DNA of 64,000 nt from Dolomedes plantarius. Taxonomy: Eukaryota; Arthropoda; Arachnida; Araneae; Dolomedidae. The position numbers and the translations under genes were made by a program. Positions 24,487-38,305 of this stretch are shown here, piece by piece; positions within the stretch are counted from its first letter, which is position 1; the number at the start of each line of letters is the position of its first letter. The DNA lies in NCBI GenBank assembly GCA_907164885.2, contig OU015490.1, positions 238,776,702 through 238,840,701 on the forward strand, written 5' to 3'. Below the pieces are notes generated by a model that did no database searches, was not told the origin of the DNA, and saw only the letters and a program-made list of their open reading frames with translations.

Positions 24487-24656
24487 TGGAATCTCGATCT
24501 ATCGTTTTTCAAGGGACCGATTGAAATGAACGATAAATGCGGGAAAACGATAGATGCGGAAACATAACAAAGCAGTGGGATCGTTGGGACTGGATAAAAT
24601 GAACGACACATACGGAAAAACGATGGATCCGAAAATGATCGATCGAGATTACACTG
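24484..24656. mobile_element. pogo/Tigger-type MITE in a TA tract
   Basis: Ends CAGTGGAATCTCGATCTATC and (inverted) CAGTGTAATCTCGATCGATC, flanked by TA on both sides. 173 bp, non-coding. The TA-specific insertion has landed inside a long TA microsatellite. Confidence 0.85.
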
Positions 24657-26520
<1,864 letters not shown>

Positions 26521-26529
26521 GAGCAATTC

Positions 26530-28990
26530 TCATTGGAAAAGAACTTGTTCAACAGACTCAGGAACATCACAGGAGTCACATAAATCGGAGTCGGATAAAC
26601 ACATTTTAAAAGAGCAGTTCTGGATGGAAAACAATGTGCATGAAATCTAAAGATAAGAACGTCGACTTTAAGATTACCAGAAAGGTAGTTGCGAAAAAAA
26701 GAGGCTAGAGTTTAAATGCTTAAAATTAACGTAGTAGTTAGGAAACTGCTAGGATTGGCCAGAAGAATCAGAAGAAAGTGATCAAAACTTTTTAGCGGCA
26801 TTTTCGGGAGAGATCACAGTAAGAAACTTAGACAAGGAAGCCTTCTGGAAAACAATATCGGCAACGTCGTTTTCAGGAATTCCCACATGACCAGGTAGCC
26901 AGACGAACTGAATCTGGAAGTTAGCGTTTAAAATTTTAAACAAATAATACATAAATAAGAGTTTGACTTTTAGAGAACAGATCTCAAAGTTTTTCAGTGC
27001 ACTGATATCAGGTAGATTACGGGAAAACATTGTGTATTCACCCGGGGACTTTAATGAAACTGATGACGGAGAACTGACTAGTGAAATACAGACTCCAAAG
27101 CTTTTCAGAGATATGGGCCTTTACCTCTGACACGTAGTTGAAAAAGTTTAAGTTAAAAAGTTTTTGAAAGGTTGACAGCCACACATTTATCAGGGGAAAT
27201 GCCGAGTTCCTAGGTAGTGCACCATTTAGACGTAAAATCAAGCCTTTTCTGTAAACGAAATTAAACCAATCCGAACGTATGCCAATGGGTATAAAGAAAA
27301 ATATCCTCATCGTAAATAATGCAAAATAGTAACTGGTCAAGCCGTCGATCTAAAACTATCTGTAAGCATAATCGATGTCTAAGGTACTAGCTAGGTGTAA
27401 TGAAACCTTTGTTTTAATTAACTCGGGAATGATCATGGTAAAAAATTAACAAAACATTCGGGAAGTCTCTAAACGGTAGAAATCCAAATGGTTGGAATCG
27501 ATAAATTCATGCTAAAAATTGCATTCCAGAAGACGATGAGGTAACATGCTTTCGAAGCTTTTGTAGGCAATTGAAATTAAACATATTGATGGGTACTTCT
27601 TTTCCAAACTTCAATATGGGAAGGAGGATTTAGGATGACCAATCGGCAAGGGCGGCGGAAGTTTTATACATAAGATTGAAGGAACTGAGAAAAGTTTGAA
27701 TACTCTCTGAGTTGAGGCATTTAAAAAGTTTAATGTTAATATTATACTTTATAGGAGAGATATCTCTGGTTTTCCGTATAGAACGAACAAGATCCTTAAG
27801 CGTGAATAGATAGTTCAAAAGGGTGTTATCAGTCTCGTTGGTGTTGATAGAAACAAAGTAAGATAAAAAGGAATTGGCTACAGTTTATGGTGAGGTGATA
27901 ATAAACCAGAAATGTTGAAATAATTCCGTTAGGAGGAGGCAATGGCCAAGGCATTTTTATTTTTAATGCCTTTCAGAATTCGATAATGAGTAGTGGGGAA
28001 AGGTTTGCTATAAATTTTAGACCAATATTTATGATATAAAATCTTCATCAGTCTTTGTGAAAGGGCAGAAAATTTCTTTCACTGTAACCAGAGAGTTCGA
28101 TATTGGCAGATGAATTTTAGCAGGACTATGGAAATTTCCTCTTTTGGCCAAGCAGAAAGGAAAGTTTTGAAGACCATCATGGAGGAGTAGCTTGAGGCTT
28201 TGCCAACAAACAATTTATTAGTTTGCACACGGATTTTGCATTTGGATGAGAACGTATTATACAAAATAATGTTCAAGTTTTGAAGAGAACAGTTTAAATC
28301 AGAATGGATGCTGTTCCACTGAAAGCTAGCTCTTTTTATCATAACTTTAGAGTTCCATAAAAAAGTTATTTGAAATTTCGAGGGCATAAGAAAGTTGTCA
28401 CACTCAGGAGAATCACTGTGAAAGCGACAGTTGGTGACTTGCTACAAGCTGGAGGAGCAGATGGAAAGGTTAAAAAGAGACGCTGGCTTAGAAGCAAAGT
28501 GGTGAGTAGGAGAGGTGAAGCTGACCGTTATAGCATTGTTATCAGTCAATTAAAATCTGCGCAAAAAAAAAGGCAACTCATCGATGAACCCCAAAAGAAT
28601 GGTGTAGGCTAAATTCTCCCAGAATAAGAAAGGTTCTCAGATCTGACAAGTATCGATGGGAGCCAGTCAGTCGGAAAAAGACCACGAGTGAAAAGATGTT
28701 TATAATATCAAGCTGCTTATTGTTTACGAAAGCACGAACTCCAAGACTTTCCTTTCCAGAAGCAGATATTTGATTAAAAAATATTTTATAGTAGGAAAAA
28801 TTGATGGAAACAGAAATCAGGAGACCCCCGTCTTGGCCATGATGCCTATGGGCATGATAAGATTGTTTGTATTTGAGAGAAAAAATGTAATTGAAAAGTC
28901 TCCTGGTAAACAAAAATATCAAAAGAAAAATGTGGGTTATTAATCCAAAATAATGTGCTTTAAAGAAGCCGGCAATTCCACTGTAAAAAA
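26530..28990 (-). pseudogene. ORF2 of an I/Jockey-type LINE (EN-RT-RNase H), degraded
   Basis: Read on the minus strand, the parts appear in LINE order. Endonuclease: GGLLISVSINF, LDIINIFS and LILGEFSLHHS, where the family has LGDFNAHH (28922 down to ~28580). A long reverse transcriptase region follows, with recognisable pieces such as SDWFNFVYRKGLILRLNGA (~27.3 kb). Then RNase H: IQFVWLPGHVGIPENDVAD (~26.9 kb). Last is a C-terminal zinc-knuckle-like CDSCDVPESVEQVLF (~26.55 kb). Having RNase H suggests the I clade. Numerous frameshifts and stops make it inactive. ORF2 normally nicks the target and reverse-transcribes the element RNA in place. Confidence 0.8.
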
Positions 28991-29559
28991 TTACAAACCA
29001 TAAAGAGAAGAAATCAAAAAGAAAGTGGGCAACAAACGAAAGAAAAAAAGAAGAAAGGAAGGAGTCTACTTTATTCTCCTGTTACGGTTTTTGAATGAAT
29101 CAAAGACATTTGGCTAGCAGTCTATAGAGTTTTAGTTATCAATAAGGGAACTTCCGTCTGAATTATTATAAGTTATGAAAGATGGGGGTCTCGTGAAGAA
29201 ATGAAGGGAACAGTTTAATTATTTTTCGTTTGTTTGTTATTTTTTGTTTTTTTTTTTGTTTTTGTACTTTCGTCAGGGCAATATGGGATATATCATTTCG
29301 ATCCCTGAGATTTTCAAATAAACTAATTGCAAATCTAGACAAGCTGTTAACAATGACTCCCAGCTTAGACTTGAAGATTGCTAGCTGTTTACTCAGAATT
29401 TCCGATTTTGCTAGGAGTTTTTCACAAATAGCCTCAAAATCACATCGTTAGAGAGAAGAGTTAATGTGAGTTAGAAGACATGGAAACAAAAGTGGAATTT
29501 TAGCTTTGAGATTTTGAAATTTCTGCCTGAACTGCCTCTTTGCTTCCGATAAAAAAGTG

Positions 29560-30184
29560 GTGAGTAGTCATAAGTTTCAACTCATTTCCAACAAATCATG
29601 TCTTCAGATTTATGTAATTCACCGTAAAGACAACGTTTAAGAAGTAAAACAGGACATAAGTTGCCATCATAGTTTCCAGAATATTTCACCCATTTTTTTT
29701 TTTTTCAAATTCTACATTTATTATTAGTTTGAGGATCGAAACGCCAACAATTGAGGTATTGCCTGGTTTTATCTATAAAACATGAAATTCAATGTGCGTG
29801 TATCAAATTTTAATATCAGGGAGAACCAAACACGAAAAGCAATAACAAGGGTGGATTCGGTGGGTCGAAAGATTCTTTCACTTTCAGAACGGATACAGTA
29901 AATTTCTTTGCTTTAAATCCATTTCGATAGTTTCATCAAAGGTATTTAGAGGTATGGAATACATATCCAGGAAAAATTTCAACTTTGAATGAGATATTTC
30001 CAATGGAAAAAATCTGAGATACTTCTACAGCACAACTGTAATCCAATGTATAGATAATTTAGTTATAACACTTGCTGATCTTGACAAAATCAGCTTCATG
30101 GTGTTTTGAGAGATATTCCTGTAGTTCCAATTTAGGAAGTTTAGTCTCAGAGTTTGGAAGATCGTTTCCAAAGGGAGAAGACAT
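29560..30184 (-). pseudogene. ORF1 (gag-like) remnant of the same LINE
   Basis: A minus-strand ATG at 30184 opens MSSPFGNDLPNSETKLPKL, followed in shifted frames by NCWRFDPQTNNKC and CLYGELHKSEDMICWK. The latter resemble the Cys/His knuckles of LINE ORF1 proteins, which bind element RNA. It lies directly upstream of ORF2 on the same strand. Stops after about 45 codons and later frameshifts. The exact 5' end of the LINE is not visible. Confidence 0.55.
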
Positions 30185-30539
30185 TTTGAAAATAAAGGGT
30201 TCATTTGCAGAAGAAAATTCTACAGACACTCAGCAGATAATTCTAGGAGAGATATAATCACTTAAAATGCAGTAAGTAGATGTTGAGAGTAGGAGATATT
30301 CCCTGGTGTAGCAAAATTTTCCACATGTCTTAGAAGAAATAATAAAAGAAAGAAAAATTAGCTAATCTTAGATATGAAGAAAAACACTCTAAAGGAGACA
30401 CACAAAAAAAAGAAGAAGAAGAAGAAAACGACGGAAAAACATAAGCAGTTACAATGAGAAAAAAAAAGCAACACATAAAGCACTCTGAATAAAAGCAGAA
30501 AAAGATGGAGCAAAAGTAGAGTGCAAACAAACTCATAGA

Positions 30540-32886
30540 GGAAGCTGGAGATTCCCCCTCTTTATTCTTATTACAAGCTATAATATTGACACTACGTTGA
30601 AACAGTTTTTAAATTTTGTTTACCTATTTTTAATAATACGCGGCTGCCACAGAAAACCTCTTACAATCTACATAGAAAAGAAATCTTCCGCCACGGTCTA
30701 TAAATAAATACATAAAATAGATCCAAAACTAAACTCTTACGATAAAATCAAACAGCCCTGAAATAAATGACATTAATTTATTTGGATACAATGTTCACAT
30801 AATCATTGACTTCAGGCGTTAATTTTAATTTCAAGCGTGAAACTCTTTATGATTATGAATAGAAAATTCAGAACCAAAAAACTCAAAATGTTTTATCGGC
30901 GAGATAAACTATTTTCTGTTATTTTTAGTTCTTTTTTAAATCAGGTTTCGCAACTTCACGCCTCCATCATTAATTATGTGTCGTTAGTCTCTTCTCGTGC
31001 CTGAGCATACTTCTTTCGGCTTATTCTTCTAAATTAAAGTATCCAAAATTGTCTCCTACCTCAGCCATCCTAAATGGCTTCTCGCCAGCCGATTTGAGTG
31101 GCTCTCGCTTCCTCCTGGCCGCTACCGTGGGCCTGGGGTGAAGGGGGGGGGGGGGTGCTTGGAAGGTTTAAGCTTGGGGGGGGGGGGGGGGTCATCTGCT
31201 GCGGTCTGCAACCACCGGTTGGGGTACAACCTGGGTCTTAGCAGTCATATCGGGCCCCATCCGGTGCAATGGAATGGAGTAATTTTTTGATCCGGATAAG
31301 AAATTCTTATTCGGCCCCTCAAAAATGGTAAATTGAAATATATATAAACCTCCTACTAGGCACCCAAGGAATCATGGGCAGGGGGAAATCTTATCCATGC
31401 TCTCACTCTGTCTTATATGCCTTATACACGAATAACTTTTCTGTGAATATTATTTAAAGGTAAAAGTATTAATTTCTTTATTTAAACTCAGTAATAGTTA
31501 TTGTTTACCAAAGCCCATAATGATTAAGTACCATTAATAACACATTTAGTTTTTCTTACCCATAATCCTTTTTATAAGAAGAGCATGTAAGAATAGCACG
31601 TTTGAAATTATATCAATCGAGGAGCTTTATACCTTTGGCTATTCTTACTTGTGTATTATCAATGAGTACTCGAATGGCGATACAATTGGTTCATCAATGT
31701 CTATTCCAATGTCTATTCCATGTCTATTCCATAAGTATGGAAGACAAATAAAAGCAGGAAATATATTTGCTGGAGTACGTTAATGATGCAATTAAAATCT
31801 TTTAACTTATCACATTTATTTCTATGTGACCGGTCATGCGCTTACATAGAAAAAATAGATCCCCTTCGGAATTTTTTACACTCCTGAGGCAGATCAGGGA
31901 TGACTTTATGATCCTTTGTCTGTTTCTATAAAAGCCCTTAAACATTTTCTGTATTACGAATGAAATGAAGGATTAAAATACCCTCGTATATCATTCCGTA
32001 TCTTAAAGAGCACTGTAATCTTGCAAAGTGTCAGAAAGTCTTGACAGAACGCACTTTGAATGTGAATCCAAGTATCTTCAAAGTTCAACAATGTATTAGA
32101 CTGTTGTCATCTAGATAATAATTTATATAAAGCTTACAGGTTAATTGGCGTTACGCCTTTATGTCATATGCTAGTAGTAATGGAGGGATATTCTAGAGAG
32201 GCTGAGTTTTCTGCCGGAAGAAAATTTTCGGCTGATTGTGCAATACTTGGATCCCACCAGAAGACATGTAAATATGTCAAAACATAATTTTCCCCCATAA
32301 CGTCCTTGCACAGCAAATACCCTTGAAAACCAAACCAGTGTGACGGTGAGAGACAACTTTTAGTTCACTCCCCTTAATTCTTGCACCTAAATGTACTTTC
32401 CCCACAGCAAGAGGTACAGGTGGCCAGTCCCGAATTTCACCTTCGAAAAACAACTTCCTGTTCTATGAATATTACTCCTCGATGACAAAGAACCGAAACC
32501 CAAAGCCGCAAAGGTCGTCATCTAGAACTGTTGATTTGTCCTTTACGGTGGAGTATCCCTCTCGAAGCAATTATAGTGTAATTTAGACAGGAAGGCATAA
32601 AAAAGGAGTGGGAAATTTTGTTTTTCGCCCCAAACTCGTGTCTAGCATCGAATTAGAGACCTTGAGGAAGCGGTAGATATTAGAAATGACACTCTCTCGG
32701 AGTGGAAAATGTTTTGTTTTTTGTTTATCCGTCATAGGCGGGAGTGTTACGAGACGGGTGTGAAATCTATGTAAAAAAAAATCGGATTTTATTTTGAATA
32801 AATTATAATTACAAGTTTTTTTATTATTATTTTTTGGTAAAATCCAAGCAATTATAAATTTTCCGTTCGTGTGAAACTGAAATACT

Positions 32887-32919
<33 letters not shown>

Positions 32920-33480
32920 TCTACATATTTTAAAATTAAAACGCTTTCAGAACTATACATGTGGGGTTTTTTTTAAACACTCAAACAATTCATTTTAAAG
33001 ACATTCTGAAGCTACGGGAACCTTTATATTAATTAATTACTTGTATATTATTAGTTAATAGTGATATATATATATATATATCACTTTGTTCACTTAACTT
33101 GGTACATCAAAAGGTTCCTCAATATGTGAACAAAGTGAATACATTTCCCCATCTTTGGTGAGAATTCCTAATTTGGCTCAAGTGTTTTTACAATGTGATT
33201 AAATTATCAACAAAATCTTGAAACCGCTGTTCTCCAGATAATTGCGTGTATCATGGGAAAAAAAAATAGTTGTAACTGCAATAATTCAACAACAATAAAG
33301 ACCTTTGTACATACTTCGGTATAATAAGGATAAAAAGTTAAAAAATCAAATAGATTATTCATATTTTAATGAATATATGATAAATGAATTAATTAATTAA
33401 AAACATTTACAAATTTGTTAATAAAATCAAAAATATTAAATATAAAACTCCTAAGAATTGCATCGTATTAAGGAATATAT
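30540..33480. other. intergenic DNA with poly-G patch and short microsatellites
   Basis: No gene recognised. A GC-rich island at 31070-31280 has two G runs (~31145-31156 and ~31177-31190) that could form quadruplex structures. A (CA)n run lies at 32885-32915 and a short (TA)n at 33062-33080. A 13 bp inverted repeat TCACTTTGTTCAC/GTGAACAAAGTGA sits near 33080-33140. Confidence 0.5.
32885..32915. repeat. (CA)n microsatellite
   Basis: Pure CA run of about 31 bp. Confidence 0.95.
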
Positions 33481-33489
33481 AACATTAAC

Positions 33490-34272
33490 TAAACTGTGCG
33501 TTGAACAAACCACTTTAATGATAAATTCTATAAACAATCTGAGGGACTTTCTATGGGTAATTCTTTACCCGCCTTTTGATGCAACCTCCAAATGAATTAC
33601 TTCGACGAAAAACTCTGTAAATTAATCCAGTTTAAATTTTGGTTGAGATATGTTGACGACACGTTTATTCTTGTCGATAAGCCATTTAATCTTTCTTCTA
33701 TCTCAAATACGATTAATCCTATAGATCCACACATCCAGTTTACTTCTGAAGTTTAGACTTAATAACAAACTCCCTTTTCTCGATGTTTTGGCATCTAAAT
33801 CAGATATTTGAAAACGTCTTGTCTTTGAACCTCCTTATCCTCCTATTCTAATAATCTATTGAGCTTAAATTTACCTCGCCTAACATTTATGTTCGGATTC
33901 CAGTTTAATTAAAGCTGGTATTAGTAATCTGAATGTTTTGGGAATCAGAAGACGCTTCAACTCTTCGATCATTGACTTCGATCAGCTATTCGATCCTTTT
34001 ATGAAGCTATCAAAAAATTCAGTCCTGAAATGGCAGAATCTACCCTCTCGGTGTTTACCATGTCTCCGAATTGTGAAAGGTTAGTGATCCGATTTTACCT
34101 ACACGTTTTTTTTAAACTAAAAAATTCTACCTCGTTTCAATTTTAAAGTTATCTTTAAATTCAGAGTAAATTTCGTTTTCTCCCCAGGAAAATCCCAATG
34201 CCTGAATTTTGTGAGTGGGGTGTTCATAGTATACCTTGCATAGTATACCTAACAATTGTAATTTATCCTATA
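33490..34272 (+). pseudogene. Penelope-like element reverse transcriptase, 3' part
   Basis: Successive frames read KLCVEQTTLMINSINNL, then GLSMGN-like SMGNSLPAF, NYFDEKLCKLIQFKFWL and RYVDDTFILVDKPFN (the RT active-site box YVDD, ~33650), then NKLPFLDVLASKSD and VFSPGKSQCLNFVSGV. This order is typical of Penelope-like retroelements, whose RT is followed by a GIY-YIG nuclease. Several stops and frameshifts break it. The 5' half of the RT is absent. The sequence continues at 34753 after the inserted Helitron. Confidence 0.75.
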
Positions 34273-34752
34273 CTAGCGGACCGTCCCGACTTTGTCCGGG
34301 TTGAACAAAATATTATACCAATAAATTTCCAGTTGATACCCAATAAATTGTAAATCTTTTTTTACCTTAATAATAACCTAAATAATACCTTAAATTAATT
34401 TTATGTTAGTTAATAATTAAAATAAATTTTTTAAAAGAAAAAGGCGTGCTGGAGAACGGCTAGGTTCGAACCGCTAGCGTCAGAACAGAAGCCCACCGCG
34501 ATAGCACCACGCTAAGGATCGTTGAAGACTTCGGCACAAAAAGCGGTAGAGGACAGTAGAGGTAACAATGGAGATTGTTAGGATTAAGCCCCTAACTTTA
34601 TTTCTACTGATTAGATATACATAATATATAGCCTATGTCCATCTGGAATACTGTACCTTTCAAACAGTGAAAGAATTTTTCAAATAGGTACAGTTGTTCT
34701 GAAGATTACCCTCCACGTACAAAATCGCTCTCTCTTTATATATAAGTATAGA
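34273..34752 (-). mobile_element. non-autonomous Helitron inserted in the Penelope element
   Basis: On the minus strand it runs from TCTATACTTATATATAAAG to a CCCGGAC...GTCGGG hairpin and terminal CTAG (34273-34276), next to T. Removing exactly this interval rejoins the Penelope reading frame (TCCTATA|CTGGTCAAACC gives SYTGQT), which fixes both ends to the base and shows no target duplication. The interior (34441-34545, minus) includes a tRNA-like stretch with A-box-like TAGCGTGGTGCTATCGCGG and B box GGTTCGAACC. Confidence 0.85.
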
Positions 34753-34956
34753 CTGGTCAAACCAAACGTGCTCGTGACATGCCCATTAAAGAACATTCAA
34801 GGTAAGTTAAAAATCAAGAAATCTATGATAGCGGAATACTCCCAGGAATGCATAAATTTAAATTTTGTGGACTGGAAATTGTTCATCATACCAACTCCGC
34901 ATCTGAATTCGATTTCCTAGAGAACTTGGATATTTATGATAATTCTTTTGTTTAGT
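34753..34956 (+). pseudogene. GIY-YIG endonuclease domain of the Penelope-like element
   Basis: Directly after the Helitron the translation continues TGQTKRARDMPIKEHSR (family YIGQT...KEH). It then runs, with a stop and a frame change, into GLEIVHHTNSASEFDFLEN, which matches the nuclease's conserved C-terminal acidic part. In intact elements this domain nicks the target DNA. Here it is a separated, broken 3' fragment. Confidence 0.75.
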
Positions 34957-35369
34957 CAATCTACGTTATCTTTATCTACTGCCTTGAAATTTTCATAGAT
35001 GCATCTACTTAATTTCCAGTTTCTACTCCATTTTATCTAATCCTCTAACATTTTTCCTTTATTTCAGAATTCCTTTACATTATTTATTTCTTCGACCTGG
35101 TTTTATTTATCTACTTTTCTCTCAAATTTCCTGCTTTATTTGTTAGCTTCGTTAATGGGCGTGTCCCGTGTGTGGGCAGGTGGTCATAAAAATTCTTTCC
35201 ACTTGGTTTTAAAGTAGGATTACGTTCCTCCTTATCGGTCCGGAAAGCAAAATTTCAGTTGTCCTGCGTCGCGAGTTATAATTTTGGCATCGCGCAGAAC
35301 CCAGTCTGTATCGCTTGGGCAAGCAGTAAACAGTTAAACAGAAAAGTACCAAAATGCTCGAAAATTTTG

Positions 35370-35460
<91 letters not shown>

Positions 35461-35769
35461 CAAAAGAGGTAAGCAACTATAAGTAATCCTACGTTAATAA
35501 CCCGTTGTAGTTTCGCCAGAAAAGAATACTGAAATTTGTTTCGTCTTTTGAGTTTCAGATCCTTCCGCCACCCCTACGACTTGCTTCTAATTATTTGTCG
35601 TATTATTTATATCAAAGAGTTTGACGACCCTCGCATTTCTGAATTACCTAAAGAAACAGTCGTACCTGATGCTCCTCGACCTGTTGATGTACTATTCATT
35701 AGTTCAGAACTAGTTGCCACCCCTTTACTTTTATTGTGGATTCTAAGAAGCTGTGCATTCTGTGTTAAG
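34957..35769. other. intergenic DNA around a (TA)n tract
   Basis: Contains the (TA)n run 35375-35457. An 80-codon frame at 35536-35778 has mixed composition but no recognisable domain; it runs into the next element's terminal repeat and is probably not a gene. Confidence 0.4.
35375..35457. repeat. (TA)n microsatellite
   Basis: Pure TA run of about 80 bp; frames through it are artefacts. Confidence 0.95.
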
Positions 35770-35770
35770 T

Positions 35771-36590
35771 ACAGGTAGCCCTCCTACAGCACGGCATCTT
35801 AGAACACGGTTTCGCTCTAACACGATAAGATAAATTGCGGGAACCCTCGTATAGCACTGCATTCTGTGTTAAGTACAGGTAGCCCTCCTACAGCACGGCA
35901 TCTTAGAACACGGTTTCGCTCTAACACGATAAGATAAATTGCGGGAACCCTCGTATAGCACTGCATTCTGTGTTAAGTACAGGTAGCCCTCCTACAGCAC
36001 GGCATCTTAGAACACGGTTTCGCTCTAACACGATAAGATAAATTGCGGGAACCCTCGTATAGCACTGCATTCTGTGTTAAGTACAGGTAGCCCTCCTACA
36101 GCACGGCATCTTAGAACACGGTTTCGCTCTAACACGATAAGATAAATTGCGGGAACCCTCGTATAGCACTGCATTCTGTGTTAAGTACAGGTAGCCCTCC
36201 TACAGCACGGCATCTTAGAACACGGTTTCACTCTAACACGATAAGATAAATTGCGGGAACCCTCGTATAGCACTGCATTCTGTGTTAAGTACAGGTAGCC
36301 CTCCTACAGCACGGCATCTTAGAACACGGTTTCGCTCTAACACGATAAGATAAATTGCGGGAACCCTCGTATAGCACTGCATTCTGTGTTAAGTACAGGT
36401 AGCCCTCCTACAGCACGGCATCTTAGAACACGGTTTCGCTCTAACACGATAAGATAAATTGCGGGAACCCTCGTATAGCACTGCATTCTGTGTTAAGTAC
36501 AGGTAGCCCTCCTACAGCACGGCATCTTAGAACACGGTTTCACTCTAACACGATAAGATAAATTGCGGGAACCCTCGTATAGCACTGCAA
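35771..36590. repeat. eight 104 bp tandem units derived from a terminal repeat
   Basis: ACAGGTAGCCCTCC recurs at 35771, 35875, 35979, 36083, 36187, 36291, 36395 and 36499. Units are virtually identical; the only clear difference I see is TTTCGCTC versus TTTCACTC, with the A variant in units 5 and 8. The spacing of that variant suggests duplication of a three-unit block. Confidence 0.95.
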
Positions 36591-37358
36591 CCTGTAACAC
36601 GGTTTCGCTCTAACGCCATAAAAAAAAAAACTGCGAAAACAGTCGTACAACGCTGTACTTCTATAGCAGTAGATAACATGATTTTTGTTAAACACATTTA
36701 AAAACTAAATTACCTTAAAATAATGACGGGAAGAATAATGAACTATAGTGGCTTTACATGAAAATGTATAAACAAATTATTATTTATTTATTTATAACTC
36801 TATAAAATTACAAGAAGGCCTACGCTTAGCTGAAAATCTGGAATCATTTTTCCTGAAAGCAGACCCTTCCGCTGAAAGAAGCCGAAAATTCAAAAGGGAG
36901 CTGCAAAATTGTCTATCTCCATACCGTGAATGTGAATCTACAATGACCTTGTAAGAACCAGCAAATAAACAAAATTACAGATTTTTTAAAGAGGATAGAA
37001 GGTGAAAAAAATCTAAATGAAGAAAAAGGTTCTGAAAGTGAAAGTGATATTGTTCAATAGAAAAAATGTTCTCGTTTGATTGTACTGCGCAGTGATGAGG
37101 AAGAAATTTATTAAATTAAGGTCGCATGAAATGAAAATAATATTTTTTTATTTCTCTTCGTTTTGTGTTATACATACATTTACATTTTTAATAAAAATTA
37201 AGTTGCTCATATGGAATTTTAAAAAAATGTTTCTTTTTAATAAGTTTTCAGAACGTAACCCCCCTTTTTTGAACTGTCTCTGGGTCTCATATAACACGGT
37301 TTCACACAACACGGCATTTTCTAGGAACCTATCTACCATGTTATAGGAGGGTTACCTG
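35772..37358 (+). mobile_element. pogo/Tigger-like element with 104 bp array
   Basis: Inverted ends CAGGTAGCCCTCCTACAGCA (left) and CAGGTAACCCTCCTATAACA (right, inverted) are flanked by TA (35770-35771, 37359-37360). The left third is an array of the terminal region. A transposase C-terminal remnant follows at 36811-36954. The 1587 bp element lacks the DNA-binding and DDE domains. Confidence 0.85.
36811..36954 (+). pseudogene. Tigger-type transposase C-terminal fragment
   Basis: 47 codons are open to a TAA. They read QEGLRLAENLESFFLKADP, then SAERSRKFKRELQNCLSPYRE. This combination of a LAE..E.FFL segment and ER..KFKRELQ..L.PY is characteristic of the C terminus of Tigger/jerky-type transposases. 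Upstream frames are closed by stops, so this is a relic; it confirms the superfamily suggested by the TIRs. Confidence 0.65.
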
Positions 37359-38305
37359 TAGAATAAAGTATTTAGCATAATATAGGCTGGCTGTAACTGA
37401 GTGAAATTTTAGAGTCCCTTCTTTGATTGAACCTGAAGGACCTTCCTGTCACAGATTACTTGTATATAAATCTAAAAAGATGTTAAGGTAAAACTAACAG
37501 TACGGATATATTCCTCAAAAAAAAAGTGCTTACAGCTACGCAATTTCTTTACGACCGAGCTCTCAATGGGGGTCAAGCTTATATCTTTGGTTCATTTTTG
37601 GGAGACCTGCAGCTGTTACCACGAATTTAATCTAGGTCTTCAGAAGATTTTCTAGCACAACACGTAAATATATTAGCAGAAATTTCGTCCAGGCTGACCT
37701 CCACAAATGATAACGGTCTAACTGATAAGTACCCGTCACGCAATTCGCCATGACGTAGACTAAGAAACGATCGATCATGAAACTAACATAAGATTTTTCT
37801 TGAATAGTTCGGTCCGATGATATATTTCGTTTCCTCAGAAGTTCTTCCTCTGAAAGAACTTATCTAAGTACCATATATTATGTTTGATTTAAATTCTCTG
37901 AAAATATGTAACTCAAATTATTCAATTATATATAATATAATCATATTTCTTTTAGAAAAGACAGCAAATTTATACATTAAGGCGTTTTAAGAGTACAATA
38001 TTTAAGGGGACGATGGACATTCAACCTCGAATTTTTTAAATTTTCAGTTTTTAAATTTGTATGCAGTATGACAATAATTAATATTATTTTTGACTTTGAA
38101 GTTCCCTTAGAATTCAAAGTAAGGATTTTTTTATTAATTAATTAATTTTTTTTTCAGAATAAGGCTTGTTTTTCAATGTGGATTTTCAAATCCACAATGA
38201 ATTTTTCAAATCCTTTTTCCAAAATGCTCCATGCGCATTCCATACCATTTATAAATCTTAATTTTTTAAACAAAAGTTTACTATATATATATATATATAT
38301 ATATA

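Noticed and set aside
28370..28612. Plus-strand 80-codon ORF rich in Lys/Arg
   Set aside because: It is the antisense of the LINE ORF2 region.
31140..31195. Poly-G tracts as a regulatory quadruplex
   Set aside because: Single-base runs may be sequencing or slippage products and no gene is beside them; kept only as a note.
35160..35530. Possible inverted repeat or LTR around the (TA)n at 35375
   Set aside because: GTAGGATTACG and its inverse match for only ~11 bp and then diverge.
35536..35778. 80-codon plus-strand ORF
   Set aside because: Its 3' end is the terminal repeat of the pogo-like element and the rest shows no similarity or splice context that I can support.
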